This document shows positions 39,808-52,448 of a DNA stretch of 64,000 bases, in pieces. Made by a program: the position numbers and the translations under genes. The DNA is from Methylopila sp. 73B. GTDB taxonomy: Bacteria; Pseudomonadota; Alphaproteobacteria; Rhizobiales; Methylopilaceae. The stretch's first letter is position 1. Each line of letters begins with the position of its first letter. The DNA lies in NCBI RefSeq assembly GCF_000526315.1, contig NZ_JAFV01000001.1, positions 310,001 to 374,000 on the forward strand, read 5' to 3'. Below the pieces are notes generated by a model. It was given only the letters and a program-made list of their open reading frames with translations. It ran no database searches and had not been told where the DNA came from.

Positions 39808-40731
39808 ATGATGTCCAAACACGTCGCCGTCCTGATGGGGGGCTGGTCCTCGGAGCGGCAGGTCTCGCTCTGGTCGGGCGCGGCCTGCGCCAAGGCGCTG
39901 GAAGGCGAGGGCTACCGCGTCACGCCGATCGACGCCGGCCGCGATCTCGCCGAGGTGCTGGCGAAGGTGAAGCCGGACGTCTGCTTCAACGCGCTGCACG
40001 GCCGCTTCGGCGAGGACGGCACGGTGCAGGGCCTGCTGGAGATCATGGGGATCCCCTACACGCACTCCGGCGTGCTGGCCTCCTCGCTCGCCATGCACAA
40101 GGAGCGGGCGAAGACCGTGATGGCGGCTGCGGGGGTTTCCGTCCCGCGTGGCAAAGTCGTCACACGCTCAGAGGCCGCCGCGTCGCACGTCTTAACGCCT
40201 CCTTACGTCCTCAAGCCTGTCGACGGCGGATCATCGGTCGGCGTCCTAATCGTTAACGAAGACCACGCCCATCCGCCGCAGGAGCTCACCCGCGGGGACT
40301 GGGCGCATGGCGAGCTGCTGCTCGCTGAAAATTTCGTTGCGGGGAAAGAACTTACCTGCGCGGTGCTGAACGGCGAGGCGCTGGAGGTGATCGAAATCGT
40401 GCCCGGCGACGCCTGGTACGACTTCGACGCCAAGTACGCCAAGGGCGGCTCGCAGCACGTCCTCCCGGCAAAAATTTCACCCTTTGTTTACCAAGAGGTC
40501 CGAAAACTGGCTCTCGCGGCGCACCACGCTCTCGGGTGCCGCGGAGTAAGCCGGGCCGATTTCCGTTTCGACGACCGCGAAGGCGGCACGGGAGAGCTCG
40601 TCTGCCTCGAAGTGAACACGCAGCCCGGCATGACGGAGACGTCGCTCGTGCCGGAACTCGCCGCTTATGCCGGCATAGGGTTTGGTGAGCTTGTTCGATG
40701 GCTAGTGGAGGACGCCTCCTTGGAACGCTAG
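39808..40731 (+). CDS. ddl: D-alanine:D-alanine ligase
   Basis: A 307-residue ATP-grasp enzyme making D-Ala-D-Ala for MurF. Motifs: VAVLMGGWSSERQVSLWSG, NALHGRFGEDGTVQGLLE, KPVDGGSSVGV and CLEVNTQPGMTETSLVPELA. ATG at 39808 follows GGGGAAAC; a second ATG is the next codon. The gene overlaps ftsQ by 34 bases. Confidence 0.95.
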   Translation: MMSKHVAVLMGGWSSERQVSLWSGAACAKALEGEGYRVTPIDAGRDLAEVLAKVKPDVCFNALHGRFGEDGTVQGLLEIMGIPYTHSGVLASSLAMHKERAKTVMAAAGVSVPRGKVVTRSEAAASHVLTPPYVLKPVDGGSSVGVLIVNEDHAHPPQELTRGDWAHGELLLAENFVAGKELTCAVLNGEALEVIEIVPGDAWYDFDAKYAKGGSQHVLPAKISPFVYQEVRKLALAAHHALGCRGVSRADFRFDDREGGTGELVCLEVNTQPGMTETSLVPELAAYAGIGFGELVRWLVEDASLER

Positions 40732-41729
40732 ACGGACGCCTCAGGGCGCCGGTCGGCGGCGGCCGCGAAGCGGCCGCACCCCGGACCCGGGTGTTCAAGA
40801 CGGGCCCGAACATGCGGTCGGCCAGCGAGAACGCGCGCCAGCCGCGGCCGGACCTCGACGACGTCGACGAGGTGATCGGCGCGAGCCGCCTGACCTCGCT
40901 GCGCTTCCGCCTCGAGCGGGTCGCCCGCCGGCGCCGCCTCGGCGTCGCCCTCACCGTGCTGTTCTTCGGCGCGACCGGCGTGACCGGCATGATCGACGGC
41001 GGCCATTGGCCCACCGTCCGCGCCGAGATCGAAAACCTCCACGTCACCGTCGCCAACGCCGTCGGATTCCGCGTGATCGCGGTTGCGACCGAAGGCCAGA
41101 GCGCGCTCACCGACGACGAAGTCCTGCTGGCGCTCGGCATCGGCGAAAACACCGCGCTTCCGTTCCTGGACGTCGGCGCGGCCCGCGACCGGCTGATGGC
41201 GAACCCGCTGGTGCAGGACGCGACCGTCCGCAAGCTCTATCCCGACCGGGTCACCGTGCATCTCGTGGAGCGCAAGCCGTTCGCGCTGTGGCAGCACGAC
41301 GGCAAGGTGCAGATCCTCGCCGAGGACGGCACGCCGATCGACGAGTTCCGGGATTCGCGCTTCGCCCATCTCCCGCTCGTCGTCGGACCCTCCGCGAACC
41401 TCCGCGCCCGGCCGCTGCTCGACGCGCTGGACGGCGCGCCGAAGATCAAGACCGAGACCTACGCGGCCGTGCTCGTGGCCGAGCGCCGCTGGAATCTCCG
41501 GCTGCGGTCGGGCGTCGAGGTGAAGCTGCCGGAGACGGGCTTCCGCGAGGCGCTGGCCCGGCTCGAGTCGCTTCAGGCCACCCGAAATCTCTTCTCCAAG
41601 GACATTGCGATCGTCGACCTTCGATCGCCGATCCGCACCGTGGTGCGGGTGACGCCCGAGGCGGCGGACAAGCTGGCCGAGGCTGAAAAGGCCGCCGAGA
41701 AGGCGCGTAAGAAGGCCGGAGCGACATGA
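40698..41729 (+). CDS. ftsQ: Cell division protein FtsQ
   Basis: A 343-residue bitopic protein of the divisome. A basic cytoplasmic N-terminus of about 75 residues precedes one helix (LGVALTVLFFGATGVTG, about residues 76-93), then the POTRA domain (about 110-180; GFRVIAVATEGQSALTDDEV) and the FtsQ beta domain with KLYPDRVTVHLVERKPFALW. It starts 34 bases inside ddl; a start at 40812 (MRSASEN) is a possible shorter form. It overlaps ftsA by four bases. Confidence 0.9.
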   Translation: MASGGRLLGTLDGRLRAPVGGGREAAAPRTRVFKTGPNMRSASENARQPRPDLDDVDEVIGASRLTSLRFRLERVARRRRLGVALTVLFFGATGVTGMIDGGHWPTVRAEIENLHVTVANAVGFRVIAVATEGQSALTDDEVLLALGIGENTALPFLDVGAARDRLMANPLVQDATVRKLYPDRVTVHLVERKPFALWQHDGKVQILAEDGTPIDEFRDSRFAHLPLVVGPSANLRARPLLDALDGAPKIKTETYAAVLVAERRWNLRLRSGVEVKLPETGFREALARLESLQATRNLFSKDIAIVDLRSPIRTVVRVTPEAADKLAEAEKAAEKARKKAGAT

Positions 41730-43051
41730 GTCAGGCGTTCCCCTACGGCGTTGTTCCGAAGATGAAGCCGCTGCCGCAGCGTCGCGCTGTGGTGGTTTCC
41801 GTTCTCGACGTCGGCACCTCCAAGATCGCGTGCCTGGTGGCGCGGCTGAAGCCGGTCGAGGCCGGCGACGCGCTGCCCGACCGCTCGCATCTCGTCGAGC
41901 TGATCGGCGTGGGCCACCAGCGCTCGCGCGGCGTCAAGGGCGGCCAGATCGTCGACATGGAGGCCGCCGAGCAGGCGATCCGGCTCGCGGTCGACGCGGC
42001 GGAGCGGATGGCGGGCGTCCAGATCGAGAGCGTCATCGTGTCGGTCTCCGCCGGCCGGCTCGCCTCCGAGACCTTCCACGCCGAAGTGCCGATCGCCGGC
42101 CACCCGGTGGAGGACCGCGACATCCGCCGCGTGCTGCAGGCGGGCTGCGCCCATTCCGTGCGGCCGAACCGCGCCGTGGTGCATTCGATCCCGACGGGCT
42201 TCGGCCTGGACGCGACCCGCGGCGTGCGCGATCCGCGCGGCATGGTGGGCCAGCATCTCGGCGTCGACATGCACATCGTCACCGCGGAAGGCGCGCCGTT
42301 GCGCAACCTGATGCTGTGCGTCGAGCGCTGCCACCTGAACGTCGAGACCATCGTCGCCGCGCCTTACGCCTCCGGGCTTGCCGCGCTCGTCGACGACGAG
42401 GCCGAGATGGGCGTGACGCTGGTCGACATGGGCGGCGGCACCACCTCGGTCGCCGTGTTCAAGGGCGGGCAGTTCGTGCATTCGGACGCGGTCGCGCTCG
42501 GCGGGCACCACGTTACCCTCGACCTCGCCCGCGGGCTCTCGACGAGCCTCGACGAGGCGGAGCGGCTGAAGACGCTGCACGCCAGCGTGTTTCCGGCGCT
42601 CGCCGACGAGCGTGAGCAGATCGCGGTCACCCCGGTCGGCGAGAACGAGATCGACGGCGCCAGCTACCTGCCGAAGTCGATGATCGTGAAGATCGTCAAG
42701 CCGCGCGTGGAGGAGATCCTCGAGCTGGTGCGCGACCGCCTCAAGGCGTCGGGTTATGCGGCGGAAGCGCGCCGCGTCGTGCTCACCGGCGGCGCGTGCC
42801 AGCTGACGGGCCTGCCCGATCTGGCGCGGCGCATTCTCGACCGGCCCGTCCGCATCGGCCGCCCGCTGGGCGCCCGCGGGCTGCCCGAGGCGGCCAAGGG
42901 GCCGGCCTTCGCCGGCCCGGTCGGACTTCTGGTTTTCCCGCAGGTTGCGGGTCTGGAACACGTCGATCCGCGGCGGATGCGCCGCGGCGGGTCGGCGCCA
43001 AAAGACACTTACATCCACCGCGTTGGGCGGTGGCTGAAGGAGAGCTTCTGA
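41726..43051 (+). CDS. ftsA: Cell division protein FtsA
   Basis: A 441-residue actin-like ATPase that ties FtsZ filaments to the membrane. Phosphate 1 is VLDVGTSKIACL, phosphate 2 is LVDMGGGTTSVAVF and the adenosine motif is LTGGACQLTGL. The C-terminal amphipathic helix is VGRWLKESF. It lies 106 bases before ftsZ, a gap that may carry an ftsZ promoter. Confidence 0.96.
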   Translation: MSQAFPYGVVPKMKPLPQRRAVVVSVLDVGTSKIACLVARLKPVEAGDALPDRSHLVELIGVGHQRSRGVKGGQIVDMEAAEQAIRLAVDAAERMAGVQIESVIVSVSAGRLASETFHAEVPIAGHPVEDRDIRRVLQAGCAHSVRPNRAVVHSIPTGFGLDATRGVRDPRGMVGQHLGVDMHIVTAEGAPLRNLMLCVERCHLNVETIVAAPYASGLAALVDDEAEMGVTLVDMGGGTTSVAVFKGGQFVHSDAVALGGHHVTLDLARGLSTSLDEAERLKTLHASVFPALADEREQIAVTPVGENEIDGASYLPKSMIVKIVKPRVEEILELVRDRLKASGYAAEARRVVLTGGACQLTGLPDLARRILDRPVRIGRPLGARGLPEAAKGPAFAGPVGLLVFPQVAGLEHVDPRRMRRGGSAPKDTYIHRVGRWLKESF

Positions 43052-43157
43052 CCGTCGGATCGGCGACCGACGGGCAGATGGGGCGAGCGCGCCCCCCGAA
43101 CGCCGAACGTGAAGACAGGCAAACGCCGGGACGGCGCGACAACCTACGAGGCATGCG

Positions 43158-44846
43158 ATGACGATCAACCTGAAGATGCCGGACATCCGGGAACTGAAGC
43201 CGCGGATCACCGTGTTCGGCGTCGGCGGCGCCGGCGGCAACGCCGTGAACAACATGATCGAGGCCGGCCTCGTGGGCGTCGACTTCGTGGTCGCGAACAC
43301 CGACGCGCAGGCGCTGACCCTGTCGAAGGCCGAACGCATCATCCAGATGGGCGTGCAGGTCACCGAGGGTCTCGGCGCCGGCTCCCAGCCTGAGGTGGGC
43401 CGGGCGGCCGCCGAGGAGGTGATCGACGAGATCCGCGATCACCTGTCGGGCGCGCACATGGCGTTCATCACCGCCGGCATGGGCGGCGGCACCGGCACGG
43501 GCTCGGCCCCGGTCGTGGCCCGCGCGGCCCGCGAGGCCGGCATCCTGACCGTCGGCGTCGTGACCAAGCCGTTCCACTTCGAAGGCCAGCGCCGGATGAA
43601 GACGGCGGAAGCCGGCATCGAGGAGCTGCAGAAGGCGGTCGACACCCTCATCGTCATCCCGAACCAGAACCTGTTCCGGGTCGCGAACGAGCGCACCACC
43701 TTCGCCGACGCCTTCGCCATGGCGGACCAGGTGCTCTACTCGGGCGTCGCCTGCATCACCGACCTGATGGTCAAGGAAGGCCTGATCAACCTCGACTTCG
43801 CCGACGTCCGCGCGATCATGCGCGAGATGGGCAAGGCGATGATGGGCACGGGCGAGGCCTCGGGCGACAAGCGCGCGGTCCAGGCGGCGGAAGCCGCCAT
43901 CGCCAACCCGCTGCTCGACGACGTCTCGATGAAGGGCGCCCGCGGCCTGCTGATCTCGATCACCGGCGGCAACGACCTGACGCTCTACGAAGTCGACGAG
44001 GCGGCCACCCGCATCCGCGAGGAGGTGGACTCGGAAGCCAACATCATCCTCGGCGCGACCTTCGACGAGAGCCTGGAAGGCATCATCCGCGTGTCGGTCG
44101 TCGCCACCGGCATCGACCACATCATGGAGGCGGGCCAGACCAGCCCGGCCGAGCAGCGCATCGCGGAGCTCACCAACCGTTTTAAGCAGCCGGCTCCGGC
44201 GACCCGTTCGCCCGAACCGCAGACGCTCCCGACCTTCCGCGCGCCGACCCAGCCGGTCCAGCCCGCGGCCCCGGCGCCGGCTCCCGAACAGCATGAGCCG
44301 GCTTACGAAGCGCACTACGAGCAGCAGGCGATCGCCGCGATCGAGGACGTCACCATCCGTCCCGCCGCGCCGAAGGCTCCGCTCGCCGAGCCCCAGCACG
44401 CCGCCCCTGCGGCCTATGAGGACGACCAGCACGAGCACGCCTTCATCCCGCCGCAGGCCGAGCGCGCCGCCCGCGCGCCCCGCATGCCGCGGATCGAGGA
44501 CCTCCCGCTGCCGGCCCAGGCGCAGATCCGCGCCAGCCGCGAGCAGGCTCCCGAGCCCGCTCCGGACCGCAAGCGCATGACCCTGCTGCAGCGCCTCGCG
44601 AACGGCCTCGGCCGCCACCACGAGGACGAGGACGCCCCGGCGCATCATCCGGCCCCCGTGCAGCCGGTCCAGGCGCAGCGTCCCGCGCCGGTCCAGCCGG
44701 ACCAGCGCCGGCCCCAGGCTCCGGCCTACCGCCCCGCCCAGGGCGGGCTCGACGCCCAGGGCCGCGCCCCCTCGCAGCAGCACCCCCGCGGCCTCGAGGA
44801 CGACCAGCTCGAGATCCCGGCGTTCCTTCGCCGCCAGGCGAACTGA
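43158..44846 (+). CDS. ftsZ: Cell division protein FtsZ
   Basis: A 562-residue tubulin-like GTPase forming the Z ring. The core (about 1-335) has [13 protein letters not shown], the GTP loop GGGTGTG at 109-115, and the T7-loop region [11 protein letters not shown]. It is followed by a linker of more than 200 residues rich in Pro, Ala, Gln and Glu, as in rhizobia and relatives, and ends with the conserved C-terminal peptide [12 protein letters not shown] that binds FtsA and other partners. A strong terminator follows, so the dcw operon ends here. Confidence 0.97.
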   Translation: MTINLKMPDIRELKPRITVFGVGGAGGNAVNNMIEAGLVGVDFVVANTDAQALTLSKAERIIQMGVQVTEGLGAGSQPEVGRAAAEEVIDEIRDHLSGAHMAFITAGMGGGTGTGSAPVVARAAREAGILTVGVVTKPFHFEGQRRMKTAEAGIEELQKAVDTLIVIPNQNLFRVANERTTFADAFAMADQVLYSGVACITDLMVKEGLINLDFADVRAIMREMGKAMMGTGEASGDKRAVQAAEAAIANPLLDDVSMKGARGLLISITGGNDLTLYEVDEAATRIREEVDSEANIILGATFDESLEGIIRVSVVATGIDHIMEAGQTSPAEQRIAELTNRFKQPAPATRSPEPQTLPTFRAPTQPVQPAAPAPAPEQHEPAYEAHYEQQAIAAIEDVTIRPAAPKAPLAEPQHAAPAAYEDDQHEHAFIPPQAERAARAPRMPRIEDLPLPAQAQIRASREQAPEPAPDRKRMTLLQRLANGLGRHHEDEDAPAHHPAPVQPVQAQRPAPVQPDQRRPQAPAYRPAQGGLDAQGRAPSQQHPRGLEDDQLEIPAFLRRQAN

Positions 44847-44874
44847 CGCTCGGGCCTCAAGGCTCGACACGACT

Positions 44875-44912
44875 CGGCGGCTCGGACCTCACGGTCCGGG
44901 CCGTCGGCTTTT
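44875..44912 (+). terminator. Terminator of the dcw cluster after ftsZ
   Basis: CGGCGGCTCGGACC-TCAC-GGTCCGGGCCGTCG, a 14-bp stem with two G-T type pairs, followed by GCTTTT. It is 29 bases after the ftsZ stop. Confidence 0.8.
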
Positions 44913-45123
44913 CAGGCCCGCTCGAAGGCCGGTTTTTGTTAACAATTTCAAAAGCGTACGCCTGTTACAAAGCGTAAAGAACCTTGATTTGGGATCGGTC
45001 GGTCAACGACCTAGTTTGCAGCGCATCAAGAAGGCCGGACAGCGTTCCGGTCGTTCGCGCGTGACGAACGCGCCGATACGACGGGCTCCGCTCTGAGCTG
45101 TCGGGATTTCGAGGTTCGAGTTG

Positions 45124-46077
45124 ATGTTTGCGCACCAGACCACGCTTGCAGGAACGGCCGTCGTCGACGGCGTCGGCGTCCATTCCGGCGCGCCGGTCGT
45201 CATGACGCTCGAGCCGGGCGACGCCGGCACGGGCGTCGTCTTCGTCCGCACGACCGCGGACGGCGACGAGCACGAGATTCCAGCCCGCCACGATCTGGTG
45301 AAGGCGACCGAGCTCCAGACCGTGCTGGGCGACGCCGGCGGCGCGAGCGTCTCGACCATCGAGCACCTGATGGCGGCGCTGCGCGCGCTCGGCGTCGACA
45401 ACGCCCGCGTGTGCCTCGACGGCCCCGAGGTGGCGATCGTCGACGGCTCGTCGCGCCCCTTCGTGGAGGCGATCGAGGCGGTCGGCCTGCGCAAGCTCTC
45501 GGCGCCGCGCCGGATGCTGAAGATCCTGAAGCCGGTCCGCGTCGAACAGGGCCGCGGCTACGCCGAGCTCGCGCCCGCGCCGTCCGGTTTCCACATGGAC
45601 GTCACCATCGATTTCGCGTCCGACCTGATCGGCCGCCAGCAGATTCGTTTCGACCTTACGCCGCAGGTCTTCCGCGAGGAGATCGCGGCGGCGCGCACCT
45701 TCGGCTTCCTGAAGGACGTGGAGCGCCTGTGGGCGGCCGGCTTCGCCCGCGGCTCCTCGATGGAGAACACGGTCGTGCTGGGCGACGACCGGGTGCTGAA
45801 CCCCGAGGGCCTGCGCTTCGTGGACGAGTTCGTGCGCCACAAGGCGCTGGACGCCGTCGGCGATCTGGCGCTGTCCGGCCTGCCGCTCGTCGGCCGCTTC
45901 ACCTCGTTCTGCGGCGGCCACAAGCTGAACGGCGCCGTGCTCGGCGCCCTGCTGGCGGATCCCTCGGCCTACGCGATCGTCGAGGAGGCGCCCGTTCGCC
46001 GCGAGCAGCGCGAGCCGCGGCATGCCGCCGCTCCGCTCGCCAGCGCCGTTCCGGCGTTCGGCCCGCGGGTCGACTGA
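45124..46077 (+). CDS. lpxC: UDP-3-O-acyl-N-acetylglucosamine deacetylase
   Basis: A 317-residue zinc enzyme for the committed step of lipid A synthesis. Motifs: HSGAPVVMTLEP, SVSTIEHLMAALRALG with the zinc His, ARTFGFLKDVE, SSMENTVVL, and H-x3-D in the RHKALDAVGD region. The C-terminus has a short Arg/Ala-rich extension. ATG at 45124 follows GAGG. The 274-base gap to ftsZ holds the terminator and an AT-rich stretch (about 44935-44995) that probably contains its promoter. Confidence 0.95.
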   Translation: MFAHQTTLAGTAVVDGVGVHSGAPVVMTLEPGDAGTGVVFVRTTADGDEHEIPARHDLVKATELQTVLGDAGGASVSTIEHLMAALRALGVDNARVCLDGPEVAIVDGSSRPFVEAIEAVGLRKLSAPRRMLKILKPVRVEQGRGYAELAPAPSGFHMDVTIDFASDLIGRQQIRFDLTPQVFREEIAAARTFGFLKDVERLWAAGFARGSSMENTVVLGDDRVLNPEGLRFVDEFVRHKALDAVGDLALSGLPLVGRFTSFCGGHKLNGAVLGALLADPSAYAIVEEAPVRREQREPRHAAAPLASAVPAFGPRVD

Positions 46078-46247
46078 CGGCGCGCCGGCGGCGGAAACGC
46101 GCGCCGGCCGCTTGCACGTTGGCGCGCCCGATCCCTTTCCGCTATAGACGGCGGCGGAGTCGCGTTCACCATGCGGCGCCGGCCGCGACGCTTCGGCGTC
46201 CGGTCATCGGGGAACCACCGTCGAATTCAGCGTTCACGAGGCTCGCG

Positions 46248-47117
46248 ATGGTCATGCGTACGTCTTCCGCCACTCCGTCCGCGCGCCGTCGGGGCTTTCG
46301 ATTCGCTCTGGCGCTCGCCCTTGCGACGCCGGCCGCGCTGCCGCTTGCGGGCTGCTCCTACTTCTCGTCGGACAAGGACGCGCTCGCGCCCGACGAACCG
46401 GCGGACAAGCTCTACAACGAGGGCCTGGCCAACCTGAACGCCGGCTCCTACGACGCCGCGAAGAAGAAGTTCGCCGAGGTCGACCGCCAGCACCCCTATA
46501 CCGACTGGGGCCGCAAGGCGATCTTGATGACCACCTTCGCGAACTACCGCGCCGGCAACTATTCCGAGGCCATCACCAGCGGCACGCGCTACGTCCAGCT
46601 GCACCCGACCAGCCAGGACGCGGCTTACGCGCAGTATCTGGTCGCGATGTCCTATTACAACGAAGTGCCCGACGTCAGCCGCGACCAGGAGCGCACCCGC
46701 AAGGCGCTCGCCACCTTCGACGAGGTCGTGCGCCGCTGGCCGGACAGCGAGTACGCGACCGAATCGAAGAAGCGCATCCTGATCGCCCGCGACCAGCTCG
46801 CCGGCAAGGAAATGCAGATCGGGCGCTTCTATCTCGCCCGCCGCGACTACACCGGCGCTATCAACCGCTTCCGCGTCGTCGTCAGCCAGTACCAGCAGAC
46901 CCGCCACATCGAAGAGGCCCTGTTCCGGCTGACCGAGGCCTACATGGCGCTCGGCATCACCGGCGAGGCGCAGACCGCCGCGGCGATCCTCGGCCACAAC
47001 TTCCCGGACAGCGAGTGGTACCAGAAGAGCTATGCGCTGGTGACGAACGGCGGGCTGACGCCGCAGGAGAACTCCGGCTCCTGGATCAGCCGCGCGTTCC
47101 GGGGCGTCGTGGGCTGA
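46248..47117 (+). CDS. bamD: Outer-membrane assembly lipoprotein BamD
   Basis: A 289-residue lipoprotein of the BAM complex, which inserts beta-barrel proteins into the outer membrane. The signal sequence ends in a lipobox (LAGC, Cys about 36). Five tetratricopeptide repeats follow, with NEGLANLNAGSYDAAKKKF, FANYRAGNYSEAI and KEMQIGRFYLARRDYTGAI. The ATG at 46248 is chosen for the nearby GAGG and for placing the signal peptide at the front; ATG two codons on is equivalent. The frame is open far upstream but non-coding. Confidence 0.93.
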   Translation: MVMRTSSATPSARRRGFRFALALALATPAALPLAGCSYFSSDKDALAPDEPADKLYNEGLANLNAGSYDAAKKKFAEVDRQHPYTDWGRKAILMTTFANYRAGNYSEAITSGTRYVQLHPTSQDAAYAQYLVAMSYYNEVPDVSRDQERTRKALATFDEVVRRWPDSEYATESKKRILIARDQLAGKEMQIGRFYLARRDYTGAINRFRVVVSQYQQTRHIEEALFRLTEAYMALGITGEAQTAAAILGHNFPDSEWYQKSYALVTNGGLTPQENSGSWISRAFRGVVG

Positions 47118-47148
47118 CGCGGGCCGCCGCGCCCGCACGGGAGGGCCC

Positions 47149-48819
47149 GTGCTCGCACGGCTGTCTATTCGCGACATCGTCCTGATTGACCGGCTCGACG
47201 TCGATTTCGAGGCCGGGCTTTCGGTCATGACCGGCGAGACCGGCGCGGGCAAGTCGATCGTGCTCGACGCGGTCTCGCTTGCGCTCGGCGGGCGAGGCGA
47301 CGGCGGGCTCGTGCGCGAAGGCGAGGCGCAGGGCCAGGTCACCGCCGTGTTCGACCTCGCGCTCGATCATCCCGCGCGCGCGATCCTCAAGTCTCAGGAC
47401 ATCGACGACGACGGCGACCTGATCCTTCGTCGGGTGCAGGCGCGCGACGGCCGCACCCGCGCGTTCGTCAACGACCAGCCGGTGAGCGCCCAGGCGCTGC
47501 GCACGCTCGGCGCGACGCTGGTCGAGATCCACGGCCAGCACGACGACCGCGCGCTGGTCGACACCGCCGCCCACCGCGCGCTGCTCGACGGCTACGGCGG
47601 TCTTGGCCGGGAGGTCGCGGCGACGTCCGTCGCCTGGCGCCGTCGCCGGGAGGCGGAGAAGGCGCTGGCCGAGCACACCGCCCGCGTCGAAGCCGCCCGC
47701 CGCGAGGCGGATTACCTGCGCCACGCCAGCGAGGAGTTGCGGGCGCTCGGGGCCGAAGTCGGCGAAGAGCAGGACCTGGCGGGGCGTCGCTCCGCCATGA
47801 TGCGGGCGGAGAAGGCGGCGGAGGACCTCAACGAGGCCTTCGACGCCGTCGCGGGCGGCTCGTCGCCCGTGACCACCATCGCAAACGCCATCCGCCGGCT
47901 GGAACGGCGCGCCGCCTCGTCGCCCGAGCTGGTGGAGCCCGCCATCAAGGCGCTCGACGCCGCCCTGCTCGCGCTCGACGAGGGCGAGGCGCACCTGAAG
48001 GCCGCGATCGAGGCGACCGCCTTCGACCCCCGCGAGCTGGAGCGCATCGAGGAGCGGCTGTTCGCGCTGCGCGCGGCGTCCCGTAAGTACGATCGGCCGG
48101 CCGACGACCTTGCGGCGCTGGCCGCGAAGTTCTTCGCGGACCTCGCCGATCTCGACGCCGGCGAAGAGCGGCTGATCGCGCTCGACGCGGAGGCCAAGGC
48201 CGCGGCGGAGGCCTATGACGCCGCGGCGGGCGCCTTGAGCGCCGCCCGGCGCGCCGCGGCGGGCCGGCTCGACGCCGCCGTGATGGCGGAGCTGCCCGAT
48301 CTGAAGCTCGAGCGGGCGCGCTTCATGACCGAGATCGTCTCGGACGGCGGCGGCGCGGGGCCGGACGGGATCGACCGCGTCGAGTTCTGGGTGCAGACCA
48401 ACCCCGGCACCCGCGCGGGGCCGCTCGCCAAGATCGCCTCGGGCGGCGAGCTGTCGCGGTTCATGCTGGCGCTGAAGGTGGCGCTGGCCGACCGCGGATC
48501 GGCCCCCACGCTGGTGTTCGACGAGATCGACACCGGCGTCGGCGGGGCGGTGGCGGACGCGATCGGCGCCCGGCTCGCCCGGCTCGCCCAAACGGTGCAG
48601 GTGCTGTCGGTCACCCATGCGCCGCAGGTGGCGGCGCGCGCCGGACGGCATTTCCTGATCTCGAAGGCGCAGCCCGAGGGCGAGACGCGGGTGGCGACCC
48701 GGGTCGAGGCGCTCGACGCGCCCGCGCGCCGGGAGGAGATCGCGCGCATGCTGGCCGGGGCGTCGGTGACCGAAGAGGCGCGCGCCGCGGCCGCGAGCCT
48801 GCTGGACGGCGCGGCGTAA
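47149..48819 (+). CDS. recN: DNA repair protein RecN
   Basis: A 556-residue SMC-like ATPase used in double-strand break repair. Walker A is TGETGAGKSIV near residues 26-36; the middle is coiled coil; the ABC signature and Walker B are ASGGELSRFMLALK and TLVFDEIDTGVGG; SVTHAPQVAARA is the His-switch region. GTG start at 47149 after GGGAGG. It follows bamD by 31 bases, as in many alphaproteobacteria. Confidence 0.95.
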   Translation: MLARLSIRDIVLIDRLDVDFEAGLSVMTGETGAGKSIVLDAVSLALGGRGDGGLVREGEAQGQVTAVFDLALDHPARAILKSQDIDDDGDLILRRVQARDGRTRAFVNDQPVSAQALRTLGATLVEIHGQHDDRALVDTAAHRALLDGYGGLGREVAATSVAWRRRREAEKALAEHTARVEAARREADYLRHASEELRALGAEVGEEQDLAGRRSAMMRAEKAAEDLNEAFDAVAGGSSPVTTIANAIRRLERRAASSPELVEPAIKALDAALLALDEGEAHLKAAIEATAFDPRELERIEERLFALRAASRKYDRPADDLAALAAKFFADLADLDAGEERLIALDAEAKAAAEAYDAAAGALSAARRAAAGRLDAAVMAELPDLKLERARFMTEIVSDGGGAGPDGIDRVEFWVQTNPGTRAGPLAKIASGGELSRFMLALKVALADRGSAPTLVFDEIDTGVGGAVADAIGARLARLAQTVQVLSVTHAPQVAARAGRHFLISKAQPEGETRVATRVEALDAPARREEIARMLAGASVTEEARAAAASLLDGAA

Positions 48820-48892
48820 GCGCTTAAGCCTGCCGCTCCGCAAGCCTCAATCGCTATGCTATGGTTGTGGTAGCCCACGCGCCTCAAGTCTC

Positions 48893-52111
<3,219 letters not shown>

Positions 52112-52115
<4 letters not shown>

Positions 52116-52414
52116 GCGTCGATCCCTGGACCCTGCTCGCCATACTGGTCATGGCGTCGATCACCTACGCCACCCGTATTTCAGGCGTGCTGCTCGGAGG
52201 GCGCCTGAAGCTCAGCCCGCGGGCGCAGGCGGCGTTCAACGCGGTGCCGCCGGCGGTTCTGGTCGCGCTGATCGCGCCCTCCGCGCTCGCGACCGGCGGG
52301 GCGGAAACCATCGCCGCGCTCGCCGCCGCCGTGGCCGCGACGCGGCTGCCGCTGCTCGGCGTCATCGCGGTCGGCGTCGTAACGGTCGTCGCGCTGCGAG
52401 CGCTCGGACTCTAG
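52112..52414 (+). CDS. azlD: AzlD-family branched-chain amino acid export subunit
   Basis: A 100-residue protein with three or four helices, the small partner of AzlC. It has ITYATRISGVLLGGRL and the conserved FNAVPPAVLVALIAP. The four-base overlap with azlC supports joint function. Confidence 0.9.
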
Positions 52415-52448
52415 GAAATGTGAACTTCCCTCGGACGCGCTGCGCCCC

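Noticed and set aside
44935-44995. A CtrA-type site (TTAA-N7-TTAA) in the ftsZ-lpxC gap
   Set aside because: GTTAACAA is present but the second TTAA half is missing at the needed spacing.
45411-46247. N-terminal extension of bamD through lpxC
   Set aside because: It reads lpxC out of phase; the lipoprotein signal fixes the start at 46248.
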